A DNA stretch of 64,000 nt from Rivularia sp. T60_A2020_040 (GCA_015272215.1 JACYMD010000093.1:124001-188000); one strand, 5' to 3'. Numbered from the stretch's first letter, positions 27,220 to 35,900 are shown. The notes: generated by a model not told the origin, from the letters alone. Numbers and translations are program-made.

Positions 27220-27996
27220 ATGCTGGATCTAACTGGGAAGAACGCGCTAGTTACAGGTATTGCTAATAACCGTTCTATCGCTTGGGGTATTGCTCAACAA
27301 CTACATAAAGCAGGAGCAAATATTGGTATTACCTACTTACCTGATGAAAAAGGCAAAATGGAAAAAAAAGTTGCTGATTTGGTAGAGCCGCTTTCTCCTA
27401 GCCTGTTTTTGCCTTGTAATGTCCAAGATGACGAGCAAGTGCAATCGACTTTTAATACCATCAAGGAAAAATGGGGTTCTTTAGATATTTTGATTCATTG
27501 TCTTGCTTTCGCGAAAAAAGACGACTTAACCGGAGGATTTAGCGAAACTTCTCGTGCAGGGTTTAATTTAGCTTTGGAAATCAGTGCTTATTCTTTACCA
27601 TTATTAGCTGGTGCAGCTAAGCCTTTAATGTCCCAAGGAGGAAGTATATTAACTCTTACCTATTTGGGTGGCGTTAGAGCAATTCCTAATTACAATGTCA
27701 TGGGAGTTGCTAAAGCAGCTTTAGAATCGAGTGTGCGTTATCTGGCTGCGGAATTGGGAGAGCAAAATATTCGCGTCAATGCAATTTCGGCTGGTCCCAT
27801 CCGTACTTTGGCTTCTAGCGCGGTCGGCGGTATTTTAGATATGATTCATCATGTGGAGCAAGTTGCTCCCCTCAAGCGTACTGTGACTCAGCTAGAAGTG
27901 GGTAATGCAGCAGCTTTCTTATCTAGCGACTTAGCAAGTGGGATTACAGGCCAAGTTTTGTATGTAGATGCAGGTTACGAAATTATGGGGATGTAA
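27220..27996 (+). CDS. fabI: Enoyl-[acyl-carrier-protein] reductase (NADH), FabI
   Basis: Last step of each fatty-acid elongation cycle. 258 residues, SDR fold: cofactor loop GIANNRSIAWGIA, active-site YNVMGVAK (Y-x6-K), and the FabI-specific ISAGPIRTLASSAVGG substrate loop. Start at ATG 27220. In related genomes, as I recall, hisB follows closely; here 2.2 kb of accessory DNA separates them. An inverted repeat (28027-28060) follows the stop and could terminate transcription. Confidence 0.97.
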   Translation: MLDLTGKNALVTGIANNRSIAWGIAQQLHKAGANIGITYLPDEKGKMEKKVADLVEPLSPSLFLPCNVQDDEQVQSTFNTIKEKWGSLDILIHCLAFAKKDDLTGGFSETSRAGFNLALEISAYSLPLLAGAAKPLMSQGGSILTLTYLGGVRAIPNYNVMGVAKAALESSVRYLAAELGEQNIRVNAISAGPIRTLASSAVGGILDMIHHVEQVAPLKRTVTQLEVGNAAAFLSSDLASGITGQVLYVDAGYEIMGM

Positions 27997-28022
27997 CTGT
28001 TAATACATTGGTGAATTCTCAC

Positions 28023-28060
28023 AGAAGTCGGGTTTTAGGCAACCTTTATCAAAACCCGAC
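28023..28060 (+). terminator. Inverted repeat after fabI (gtcgggtttt family)
   Basis: Arms gtcgggtttt / aaaacccgac with a 14-base loop and T-rich flank (ccttttattg). The same arm sequence occurs at 28713, 41169, 41355 and 48032-48095, so it is a dispersed repeat used or usable as a terminator. Confidence 0.5.
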
Positions 28061-28180
28061 GAATCAGACCTTTTATTGAGTATTGGGGCCTCGTATCAGA
28101 TTTTGAGATTATGAAAATATCACTTTTCCAGGTAATATGGACTTGAATCCCTATGGATTTAAAGTCATAATATTTAGAAT

Positions 28181-28291
28181 ATGGCGTGGGAAGTTTTATT
28201 TCACGAAGAATTTGAGCCTGAGTTCTGGGAGCTTCCTCAAGAGGTTCAGGACGAATTATTGGCTTACACTAATGGCAAAGAATCTGAATGA
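28181..28291 (+). pseudogene. HigB/RelE-like toxin gene with internal deletion
   Basis: A 36-codon frame starting MAWEVLFHEEFEPEFW.LPQEVQDELLA, the typical N-terminus of HigB-type (phage-derived Gp49-like) toxins, then jumping to TNGKESE and a stop overlapping the antitoxin start. That overlap is the usual toxin-antitoxin junction, so the toxin seems to have lost its middle and catalytic C-terminal part (family length about 110) by an in-frame or near-in-frame deletion, keeping its last codons. It should be inactive as a nuclease. Confidence 0.7.
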
Positions 28292-28601
28292 AATCATGCA
28301 AAAAGTGCCGCCCTCCCGCGTTGAAAAAATTGAAGCGCGAGCTGCCCAGCTAATTGCAGAATATATGACGCTCCAGGATATCCGAAAAGCAAGGGAGCTT
28401 ACCCACGAAAGAATAGCAGAACTATTGGGGATTCGTCAGGATAGTGTCTCGAAGTTGGAAAAGCGTACTGACCTTTTACTTTCAACGCTGCGAGGCTATT
28501 TAAATGCAATGGGAGGGGAACTCGAACTTGTTGTTAAATTTTCAGATCGTCCACCTATTTTAATTACCGGACTCGCAGAACTTGATGAGGAGGATGAGTA
28601 A
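28272..28601 (+). CDS. HigA-like XRE-family antitoxin
   Basis: 109 residues from ATG 28272, which overlaps the toxin remnant by 20 bases. A longer frame from 28137 exists but its first 45 residues are toxin sequence read out of frame. HTH at about 40-65 (LTHERIAELLGIRQDSVSKLEKR), then an LRGYLNAMGGELELVVKF dimerisation tail typical of HigA-type antitoxins. Intact although its toxin is broken; it may persist as a solitary regulator of this locus or of another toxin in trans. Confidence 0.85.
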   Translation: MAKNLNEIMQKVPPSRVEKIEARAAQLIAEYMTLQDIRKARELTHERIAELLGIRQDSVSKLEKRTDLLLSTLRGYLNAMGGELELVVKFSDRPPILITGLAELDEEDE

Positions 28602-28939
28602 AGTTTAAAAGTTCCATAAGTATTTCCCCGGAGGCGAAATTTTTACCATCGGGGTTCCACAAGTCCAACAATGCTTGAGGATATGTCGCTGTCATCTCAG
28701 ACAATCTTCATAAAACCCGACTTTTCACCTCACGTTGAAATCTAAAATCAATTTAACTAAATAGCCGTAAGTCCCCCACTGAATTTGGCACTCCGAATCA
28801 GTGGTGGGATATAAGGCGGGTGATGACGATTGCATCTAGTATTACCTTTTTTGCAAAGCAAAAACAAAAACTAGATGTATGAGGAGTCACCAATCTATAT
28901 CTATTCTACCACAAATCGCATTCATGCTATAATTCGAGC
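28602..28939. other. Left end of the tnpB element
   Basis: Holds a gtcgggtttt-family arm (28713), the left hairpin (cccccactga ... tcagtggtggg, 28773-28808), a second imperfect inverted repeat around cttttttgcaaagcaaaaac, and a TATAAT at 28928-28933 only seven bases before the tnpB ATG. Confidence 0.6.
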
Positions 28940-30133
28940 ATGAGAAACGTTGTCAAGGTACGAATTTATCCAACTGACGTTCAAAAAGAAGTTTTGTCGC
29001 AAGCTTTTGGTTGTGCCAGATGGTGGTGGAATCGTGCTTTAAACTTGAATAACGAAACTTATAAAGCAACAGGAAAAGGTTTATCTAGACAGGGGTACAA
29101 CAACTTATTGCCTGCACTCAAAACCGAGTTTCCTTGGCTAAAGGATTGTTACTCACAAGTGTTGCAGTCTGTTAGTCTAAACTTATCTAGAGCGTTCATT
29201 AACTTCTTTGAAGGTAAGGCTAAATACCCCAATTTCAAAAGTAAGCATGGCAAGCAGTCTATCCAATATCCTCAGTCGGTCAAGCTATTAGATGGAGCTA
29301 TCAAATTACCTAAAATAGGAGAGGTAAAAGCAAAACTTCATCGCACTTTTGAAGGGAAGTTAAAAACAGTAACCGTCACTATGACTTCTACGGGCAAGTA
29401 TTTTGCGGCTCTGTTATTTGATGATGAATTACCTGATATCAACTCTTCGTCTGATGGTAAAGCGGTAGGTATTGACTTAGGCTTAACCCATTTTGCAATT
29501 ACAAGTGATGGTTCAAAGTTTGATAACCCTAGACACCTAAAAAAACGTGCGTCAAATCTCAAGCGCAAACAGCAAAAACTATCGCGTAAAGTAAAAGGTT
29601 CTAATCGTAGGAATAAAGCAAGAAAAATAGTTGCACGAGTACACGAACGAATCAACAATACTCGCAAAGACTTTCAACATAAATTGTCTCGCAAACTGGT
29701 GAACGAAAACCAAGTCATCATTGTTGAGAATTTAGCCGTCAAAAACATGGTAAAAAACCACAACTTAGCTAAGGCAATTAGTGATTGTGGTTGGTCAGAA
29801 TTTACCCGTCAACTCAAATACAAGTGCGAAAAGGAAGGGAAGACTTACCTAGAAATAGGACGTTTTTTTCCGTCAAGTAAGACTTGTCACGTTTGCCTAA
29901 ATCAAATTGGTAGCTTATCCCTAGAAGTGCGTAGCTGGACTTGCTCTAGTTGCAATACTAAGCACGATAGAGACATAAACGCCGCTATCAACATTCGGGA
30001 TGAAGGCTTACGTCTATTAGCGTTAGGGACTAGCGCTACTGCCAGTGGAGAGAGTGTAAGACCGCATCGGCGGGGTCGCAAGACATCTGTAGAGGCAACT
30101 GTCCGTGAAGCTGGAAGCCCACACCATACCTGA
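28940..30133 (+). CDS. tnpB: RNA-guided endonuclease TnpB
   Basis: 397 residues, apparently intact. N-terminal helical/WED part (VRIYPTDVQKEVLSQAFGCARWWWN), RuvC-I Asp in VGIDLGLTHF (179), RuvC-II Glu in IIVENLAVKNM (263), zinc finger CHVC...CSSC (316/319/335/338) and RuvC-III DRDINAA (Asp 345). By family an RNA-guided DNA nuclease using an omegaRNA from the element's right end and favouring retention of the element. The C-terminal 40 residues (GTSATASGESVRPHR...) overlap the omegaRNA region. A TATAAT box seven bases from the ATG suggests a leaderless message or an upstream start of transcription. Confidence 0.95.
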   Translation: MRNVVKVRIYPTDVQKEVLSQAFGCARWWWNRALNLNNETYKATGKGLSRQGYNNLLPALKTEFPWLKDCYSQVLQSVSLNLSRAFINFFEGKAKYPNFKSKHGKQSIQYPQSVKLLDGAIKLPKIGEVKAKLHRTFEGKLKTVTVTMTSTGKYFAALLFDDELPDINSSSDGKAVGIDLGLTHFAITSDGSKFDNPRHLKKRASNLKRKQQKLSRKVKGSNRRNKARKIVARVHERINNTRKDFQHKLSRKLVNENQVIIVENLAVKNMVKNHNLAKAISDCGWSEFTRQLKYKCEKEGKTYLEIGRFFPSSKTCHVCLNQIGSLSLEVRSWTCSSCNTKHDRDINAAINIRDEGLRLLALGTSATASGESVRPHRRGRKTSVEATVREAGSPHHT

Positions 30134-30158
30134 CTCAGGTTGGTGTTGGGTAGTTCAC
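30020..30158 (+). ncRNA. Putative omegaRNA scaffold at the tnpB 3' end
   Basis: The region contains GTGAAGCTGGAAGCCC followed by a hairpin (30118-30150; ccacacc.accTGA / TCAGGttggtgttgg), a layout known for omegaRNAs, and ends TAGTTCAC. The guide would be the bases after 30158. The 5' limit is a guess. Confidence 0.45.
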
Positions 30159-30205
30159 GCAGGATAATATATTTACAGTTTTTTAAATTAATAAGTTTAG
30201 TTGCT

Positions 30206-30853
30206 ATGCCTTCAAGCGAACATTCGGTAATATCTTCAAATCATCATAATAAAATTAGTTTTAGTCCTCGCACTGCTACGGTTTGCCGTACTACTGGGGA
30301 AACTGATGTGCAAGTAACTGTCAATTTGGATGGTACGGGTATTTGTAATGCTCAAACCGGCATTCCGTTTTTAGACCATATGCTGCATCAAATATCCTCC
30401 CATGGACTGATTGACTTGGAAGTTATAGCTAAGGGAGATATAGAGATTGACGACCACCATACCAACGAAGATGTTGGTATTACATTAGGAAAAGCGATTT
30501 TTAAAGCACTTGGCGATCGCAAAGGTATTGTCCGTTTCGGTCATTTTGTCGCTCCCCTTGATGAAGCTTTGGTTCAGGTAGCTCTGGATTTTTCCGGAAG
30601 ACCTCATTTAACTTACGGTTTGCAAATTCCTACCCAAAGAGTCGGCAATTACGACACTCAGTTAGTGCGGGAATTTTTTGTCGCAATAGCAAACAACAGC
30701 CAAATGACGCTGCATATTCGTCAACTTGATGGGATTAATTCTCATCACATTATTGAAGCAACATTTAAAGCCTTTGCCAGAGCAATGCGAATGGCGACAG
30801 AAATCGACGAACGACGTGCAAGTACTATACCTAGTTCTAAGGGAGTTTTGTAG
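30206..30853 (+). CDS. hisB: Imidazoleglycerol-phosphate dehydratase
   Basis: Sixth step of histidine synthesis. 215 residues from ATG 30206 (MPSSEHSV...); the frame opens earlier at 30140 but that part is IS-end sequence. Metal-binding repeats seen: [40 protein letters not shown]. Monofunctional, as usual in cyanobacteria (no phosphatase domain). The upstream IS means its promoter is now within 50 bases of the element's right end. Confidence 0.97.
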   Translation: MPSSEHSVISSNHHNKISFSPRTATVCRTTGETDVQVTVNLDGTGICNAQTGIPFLDHMLHQISSHGLIDLEVIAKGDIEIDDHHTNEDVGITLGKAIFKALGDRKGIVRFGHFVAPLDEALVQVALDFSGRPHLTYGLQIPTQRVGNYDTQLVREFFVAIANNSQMTLHIRQLDGINSHHIIEATFKAFARAMRMATEIDERRASTIPSSKGVL

Positions 30854-30891
30854 ATTGGCAATCATTTGAACCACTTACAGGAGGAGAATCA

Positions 30892-31116
30892 ATGAGCAAA
30901 GGAAAAATTTTACGAAGTATATGGGATAAATTGCCAGAAGAGCGCAAGCAACGGATAAAAGCTCGGACTGAAGAATTAGAAACTGAATATCTCAGCTTGC
31001 AGGAACTACGAAAAGCCGCAGGATTAACACCCCTGATTTATCTATGCCAAAATTGTTATTCTCACCGCACAACTGGGTATCTTGTAATTAGTTTACCGTT
31101 GTGCGTGTTTTCATGA
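30892..31116 (+). pseudogene. Truncated HigA-like antitoxin gene
   Basis: The first ~46 residues (MSKGKILRSIWDKLPEERK, then TEELETEYLSLQELRKAAGLT) parallel the N-terminus of the antitoxin at 28272, but the sequence departs from the family exactly where the HTH should begin and ends in 28 unrelated residues. A strong Shine-Dalgarno (aggagg) is preserved nine bases before the ATG. No toxin gene precedes it. Probably a deletion remnant. Confidence 0.7.
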
Positions 31117-32078
31117 AGTCTGCCCAAGAAGCTATCTTTCCCAACACAATTCAAGATTCTCCGGTAGTTCTCACCTCGGAACTACGAAAAATTTACCGTA
31201 CTGGTTTTTGGATGAATCAAAAAGTTATATCTCTCAAAAGCTGTTCTTTGCAAGTTCAACGGGGAGAGACTTTTGGATTGCTCGGACAAAATGGTGCTGG
31301 TAAAACTACTTTACTCAAATTATTACTGGGAATTATCCGTCCTACTTCCGGAAGAGGTTTATTATTAGGTAAACCACTTGGCGATCGCCAAACTAAGCAA
31401 CGTATTGGTTATTTACCCGAAAATGCTTATCTATACGACTTCTTGACTGGTTGGGAATTTTTGGTGGGGAGTGCAAATTTATTTCAAATTCCCCCAAATA
31501 TTCAACGGCAACGCATTCCTCAATTACTAGACTTGGTTGGGTTATCTAAATTTGATGCTCGTAAAAAACAAATGCGTCGCTATTCTAAGGGTATGTTACA
31601 GCGGGTTGCAATGGCACAAACTTTAATTAATGACCCAGATTTAATCTTTTTGGATGAACCAATGTCTGGTTTAGATCCTATGGGACGTTATCAGATGCGT
31701 GAAATTATTTTAAACCTCAAGCAGCAAGGGAAAACGATTTTTTTCAACAGTCATGTTCTTAATGAAGTCGAATTAATTTGCGATCGTATTGCAATTCTCA
31801 ATAAAGGTGAATTAATCTGTTCTGGTAATGTCACTCAATTATTAGGGACGAAAAACACATATCGAGTCAAAGGTCAAGGTGGTAATTGGGAAACTTTACA
31901 AGAATGGATTCCGAATCTTGCATCGTTATCTGATGGTTGTTGGCAAGGTGAATTACAAGGAGAAATTTACGATTTTATCGCGAGTCTTCGTTTAATGGGA
32001 GGATATCTGATTTCTCTTAACGCTTATCGTCTTTCTTTAGAAGATTTTTTTATGCAGAAAATCCAAGGAAAGATGTAG
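31113..32078 (+). CDS. ABC transporter ATP-binding protein (ABC-2/NatA type)
   Basis: 321 residues from ATG 31113 (a GTG four codons earlier is also open). Walker A GQNGAGKTT, Q-loop in RIGYLPENAYLYDFLTG, signature YSKGMLQR, Walker B LIFLDEPMSGLDP, H-loop FFNSHVLNEVE. The C-terminal ~90 residues resemble the regulatory extension of NatA/CcmA-like ATPases that work with ABC-2 permeases. No permease gene follows, unlike the usual arrangement; the next large gene encodes a polysaccharide export protein, so a role in glycan export is conceivable but unproven. Confidence 0.9.
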   Translation: MKSAQEAIFPNTIQDSPVVLTSELRKIYRTGFWMNQKVISLKSCSLQVQRGETFGLLGQNGAGKTTLLKLLLGIIRPTSGRGLLLGKPLGDRQTKQRIGYLPENAYLYDFLTGWEFLVGSANLFQIPPNIQRQRIPQLLDLVGLSKFDARKKQMRRYSKGMLQRVAMAQTLINDPDLIFLDEPMSGLDPMGRYQMREIILNLKQQGKTIFFNSHVLNEVELICDRIAILNKGELICSGNVTQLLGTKNTYRVKGQGGNWETLQEWIPNLASLSDGCWQGELQGEIYDFIASLRLMGGYLISLNAYRLSLEDFFMQKIQGKM

Positions 32079-32111
32079 AAAAGTATACTTTATTTCCAGA
32101 TTTTCAACTCT

Positions 32112-32360
32112 ATGATTGTAGAACAAAATCATAATTGCGTTCAGCTTGCTAAGCCGATGCAGGTAATTGCAAATTGTATTGATTTAATATGGTTATTTTA
32201 TATTAATGAAGAAATTAAGAAGAGAATTGAGAAAACTGGATTTTTTGCAGAATATTGTTTAAATAATGTAAGACACTGCGTCAATATCGAATCAATACAA
32301 TGTATTTATTATGACTTATCCGTAATTCTTTTAGCTGCGGGAAAAATCAGCTTTATATGA
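32112..32360 (+). CDS. Small hypothetical ORF (uncertain)
   Basis: 82 codons rich in Ile, Cys and Asn, no family recognised. Its TGA overlaps the ATG of a following 50-codon frame in an ATGA arrangement, which hints at coupling but may be chance in such AT-rich DNA. Confidence 0.25.
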   Translation: MIVEQNHNCVQLAKPMQVIANCIDLIWLFYINEEIKKRIEKTGFFAEYCLNNVRHCVNIESIQCIYYDLSVILLAAGKISFI

Positions 32361-32509
32361 ACTTTATTAAAAATTTAAACTTAATAAATAATTTTCTTAG
32401 TCAAGTTCCGGTTATTTTAGAAAATAAAAGTTTAATGGAACTTGAACACTTACGTATAGTCAAGAATAAAATGTTAAGACAGTGCTTAACAAATCTGAAT
32501 CTCAGGTAA
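32357..32509 (+). CDS. Very short hypothetical ORF (uncertain)
   Basis: 50 codons (MNFIKNLNLINNFLSQ...), starting in the ATGA overlap with the previous frame and ending two bases before the ATG chosen for the export protein. Composition is AT-driven. Could be leader DNA of the export gene. Confidence 0.2.
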   Translation: MNFIKNLNLINNFLSQVPVILENKSLMELEHLRIVKNKMLRQCLTNLNLR

Positions 32510-32511
32510 AT

Positions 32512-33951
32512 ATGCTTAACACAAGTCTATTAAAAATTTTAGCCCGACCATTAGTGGGTGTAATGCTATTAACTGCTGTTACCGTTGCTTTGGAACCAGT
32601 TAATCCGGTATCGGCACAACAAGCTGCTCGAATTCGTTCAAATTACGCATTGGGTGGCGGCGATCGGATCAGAGTCAATGTGTTTGAAGTACCAGAGTAT
32701 TCAGGTGATTACGTAATTCCTCCTGGTGGAGCCGTTAACCTACCTTTAGTTGGTAGCGTGTCCATTGAGGGGTTGACTACAGAACAAGCCGCTGATGCAA
32801 TTTCCAAAAGATACGAGCGTTTTCTGAGAAGACCGATTATTTCGGTGAATTTATTATCTCCCCGTCCGATCAACGTATTTGTAGCAGGGGAAGTAACCCG
32901 TCCAGGAGCTTATACTCTAAGTTTAGAAGGTGGTGCGGGTCAAGACCCAGGTATTCAATACCCAACGGTTTTAGCCGCTTTAACAACTGCTCAGGGAGTA
33001 ACATTGAGTGCTGATATCACCCAAGTGCAGTTACGTCGTCAACTGGGGAATGGCAGACAACAAACAGTAAATCTTGATTTAGATGACTTAATCAAAACAG
33101 GCAGAAGTTTTCAAGATATTACTTTACGGGATGGTGACACGATTTATGTGCCAACTAGTACAAACTTTAACGTTGCAACAGCGCGTAATATAGCAGCAGC
33201 CAACTTCGCGGCTGATCCAACCAGACCTCGTACAGTAGCGGTAGTTGGTGAAGTTATTCGTCCGGGTTCATATTTGGTAACTTCAGGAGCGACAGAAGGT
33301 GGTAGAAACAACCAGAATGGTGCGCCAAATATCAGTGGTCAGCCTACGATAACGCGAGCGCTGCAACAAGCTGGAGGAATCACACCCCAAGCCAACGTTC
33401 GTAATGTGATAATTAGACGACCGACAAGAACGGGTACTGAACAAATCATCAATGTGGATTTGTGGCGATTGTTAACAAGCGGTGATGTTAACCAAGACAT
33501 CGTTGTTCAAGATGGAGATACAATCATATTCCCGACCGCAACTGAAATCAACCCAGCAGAAGCTACACAGTTGGCTACAACAACTTTGTCTCCTTCACAA
33601 ATGCAAGTCAATGTGGTTGGAGAAGTTAAAAAACCAGGTGTAGTACAAATTAAACCGAATAGTTCTCTTAACCAAGCCTTACTCGCAGCCGGTGGATTTA
33701 ATGATGCTAGAGCCAGCAGTGGTAAAATCGACTTGATTCGTTTGAACCCCGATGGTTCAGTGACCAAGCGTTTGGTAGAAGTGGATTTGAAAGCGGGAAT
33801 CAACGAGAAAACGAATCCGATTCTTCGTAGTAATGATGTCTTGTTAGTCAGCCGTTCTGGTATAGCCAAAACTGGTGACACCATCAATCAAATTGGTGGT
33901 CCTTTAGGTAGTATTTTGGGTGTTCTGAGATTCTTCGGAATCGGTTTTTAG
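32512..33951 (+). CDS. Polysaccharide export protein (Wza-like, SLBB domains)
   Basis: 479 residues from ATG 32512; a GTG at 32482 is an alternative start. Signal peptide (LLKILARPLVGVMLLTAVTV ... VSAQQA), then a Poly_export domain (GGGDRIRVNVFEVPEYSGDYVIPPGGAVNLPLVGSV) and three SLBB-type repeats, each beginning V.V.GEV.RPG (about residues 125, 250 and 370). Outer-membrane or periplasmic export component for extracellular polysaccharide. No Wzc or polymerase gene is adjacent. Ends shortly before repeat DNA. Confidence 0.93.
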   Translation: MLNTSLLKILARPLVGVMLLTAVTVALEPVNPVSAQQAARIRSNYALGGGDRIRVNVFEVPEYSGDYVIPPGGAVNLPLVGSVSIEGLTTEQAADAISKRYERFLRRPIISVNLLSPRPINVFVAGEVTRPGAYTLSLEGGAGQDPGIQYPTVLAALTTAQGVTLSADITQVQLRRQLGNGRQQTVNLDLDDLIKTGRSFQDITLRDGDTIYVPTSTNFNVATARNIAAANFAADPTRPRTVAVVGEVIRPGSYLVTSGATEGGRNNQNGAPNISGQPTITRALQQAGGITPQANVRNVIIRRPTRTGTEQIINVDLWRLLTSGDVNQDIVVQDGDTIIFPTATEINPAEATQLATTTLSPSQMQVNVVGEVKKPGVVQIKPNSSLNQALLAAGGFNDARASSGKIDLIRLNPDGSVTKRLVEVDLKAGINEKTNPILRSNDVLLVSRSGIAKTGDTINQIGGPLGSILGVLRFFGIGF

Positions 33952-33955
33952 GTCA

Positions 33956-34160
33956 ATCAATTTTGGATTTTAGATTTGAGATTTGAGATTTTGGATTCAC
34001 CCCAGAAATCAATTTTGGATTTTAGATTTTAGATTTTGGATTCACCCCAGAAATAAGTAAATTTCGGGGTTTCTAGAATGTATTCTTTGATCCAAAATTT
34101 ATTTATTTATTTTTGCTTAACAAAGAAAAATGTAGAGACGTTGCATTGCAACGTCTTATT
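33956..34160. repeat. Tandemly duplicated heptamer block and palindrome
   Basis: A ~58-bp unit (ttttggattttagattt... ending attcaccccagaaat) occurs twice in tandem (33959-34010 and 34012-34052). At 34132-34156 lies another gtagagacg palindrome (agacgttgca t tgcaacgtct). Confidence 0.8.
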
Positions 34161-34235
34161 TATTGATTACCATGTACCAGTTGTAGGGAACAGAAATTTT
34201 TTCTAACAATCGTTAAATATAAACTAGTGAGCAAT

Positions 34236-35900
34236 ATGTTATTCAAGCACTCCCGACGATTTCCACAACGACTATCGCAGGTAAAAGGTTTGTTGTGCGG
34301 CTTAACCTTTGCTTGTTGCACTTCCCTGGGTATACCTTCAGCCTTTGCTGCCCAAACTGTTACCATTCGCTTAGGTCCTTTTGAACAATCAGTGGCGATC
34401 GCCGATTTGGAAGAATTTGCTAAAACAGGAAAATTACCGGCTTCACTGCAAATTTTATCACCTTTTCTTCCCAGTGGAATGCAAGGATTATTGCAGCGAC
34501 GTTTAGAAATAGATCCCAAAACAGCCGATAACTTGAGCCAAGAGTTGCAGAAAACCTCTGTTGGTAGACAATTAATCGGTTCATTGAAAGCAGTTTTACC
34601 AGGTTCGAGTATTGAAAGTGTCGAAGGTGCAGTTAGTTTAGCTTTAAGACAAGTTAATGACTTGAGTATACTTGGTTTTTTACGGGCATATCCTCAAACA
34701 AATGTTACTGTAGATGCGACAAAAGCCATGAGTTTAGCAGTAGAATTGAACCCTAATCGTTTGCAGAGTCAAGCTCTTGGTGCTTTACTGGCGCGAGACT
34801 TGTTTGTCAAAAATCAAACAGGCTATAAACAAAATCTTCAAACTTTTAATCCAGCAACTATTGGCAAACAACCAGTCGAACAGCAAACAATTACCTTACG
34901 AGATACAAAGCGAAACCGCACTATTTCCGCAGATATTTATTTTAGTGGAGTAAAACAATCACAACAACCATTAGTTGTGATATCCCACGGTTTTGGTGCA
35001 AATCGCAAATATTTAGCTTACTTAGCCAATCATTTGGCTTCCCATGGAATTAGTGTCGCGGCTATTGAACATCCAGGTAGCAACGCGACAGCTATTAATC
35101 AAGCTAAAAATACAGCCGACTTAAAAAAATTGCTTAATCCTAGTGAATTTATTGAGCGACCAAAAGATATTAGCTTTTTACTAGATGAATTAACAAAACT
35201 GAATAATCAACCAGGAAAACTTCAAGGACAATTAAATACTCAACAAGTAAGCGTTATCGGACATTCTTTAGGAGGTTATACAGCTTTAGCAGTAGTTGGG
35301 GGAGAAGTCAACATCCAGCAATTAAAACAATTCTGTAGCAACTCCTTGACTATTGCAAACGCACCCGCTGACTGGTTAGAATGTGCCGCAGCCTCCTTAT
35401 CAGAAAACAAATTACAATTGGGAGACGAACGAGTTAAAAGTGCGATCGCGCTTAATCCGATGGTGGGTAAACTGTTTGGTGATAAAGGTTTAACTAAAAT
35501 TAACAAACCAGTTTTAATCTTAACCGGAACCGAAGATGCGCTGACACCAGCCCTAACACATCAGATACAGCCTTTTAATCAATTGGGCGGAGAAAAGTAT
35601 TTATTAACAGCAATTGGCGGCACGCATCTGAGTATAAGTGACGAGAATCTTTATGTAAATTCAGCGACAAATATTATCAAAGAGCGGCGGGGAATAGAAG
35701 CTAGACCTTTGCGAGAATTACTTCAAGGTGTAAGTGTAGCATTCGTCAAACAACTTACACCCGAGGCAAAAAATTATCAACCATTTCTAACTCCTACCTA
35801 CGCTCAATCTTTTTCTACATCGCAAATTAAATTACGCTTGAATTCTGAATTGCCTGCAAGCATACAGCCTTGGTTGAAAATGAATTTGTCTAATCGGTAA
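34236..35900 (+). CDS. Alpha/beta hydrolase with DUF1400 N-terminal domain
   Basis: 554 residues from ATG 34236 (GTG three codons earlier also possible). Signal peptide ends near IPSAFAAQT. The DUF1400-like region (VTIRLGPFEQSVAIADLEEFAKTG) covers about residues 30-160 and is typical of secreted cyanobacterial hydrolases. The C-terminal hydrolase domain has the nucleophile elbow VIGHSLGGY, a Gly-rich oxyanion segment VISHGFGANRK, a likely Asp in LTGTEDALTPA and His in GGTHLSI. Substrate unknown (dienelactone hydrolase or acetylhydrolase-like). The last codons and stop form the first unit of a taatcgg array. Confidence 0.9.
   Translation: MLFKHSRRFPQRLSQVKGLLCGLTFACCTSLGIPSAFAAQTVTIRLGPFEQSVAIADLEEFAKTGKLPASLQILSPFLPSGMQGLLQRRLEIDPKTADNLSQELQKTSVGRQLIGSLKAVLPGSSIESVEGAVSLALRQVNDLSILGFLRAYPQTNVTVDATKAMSLAVELNPNRLQSQALGALLARDLFVKNQTGYKQNLQTFNPATIGKQPVEQQTITLRDTKRNRTISADIYFSGVKQSQQPLVVISHGFGANRKYLAYLANHLASHGISVAAIEHPGSNATAINQAKNTADLKKLLNPSEFIERPKDISFLLDELTKLNNQPGKLQGQLNTQQVSVIGHSLGGYTALAVVGGEVNIQQLKQFCSNSLTIANAPADWLECAAASLSENKLQLGDERVKSAIALNPMVGKLFGDKGLTKINKPVLILTGTEDALTPALTHQIQPFNQLGGEKYLLTAIGGTHLSISDENLYVNSATNIIKERRGIEARPLRELLQGVSVAFVKQLTPEAKNYQPFLTPTYAQSFSTSQIKLRLNSELPASIQPWLKMNLSNR

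Larger units (their letters stand above)
28755..30158 (+). mobile_element. IS200/IS605-type element carrying only tnpB
   Basis: A tnpB gene flanked by subterminal hairpins, 28773-28808 on the left and 30118-30150 on the right, with no tnpA (IS1341-like organisation). The right end probably falls after TAGTTCAC at 30151-30158; the left boundary is approximate. It sits between fabI and hisB next to toxin-antitoxin debris. Confidence 0.75.

Noticed and set aside
28137-28271. N-terminal extension of the antitoxin
   Set aside because: These 45 residues are the toxin region in the wrong frame; the antitoxin family starts at MAKNLNE.
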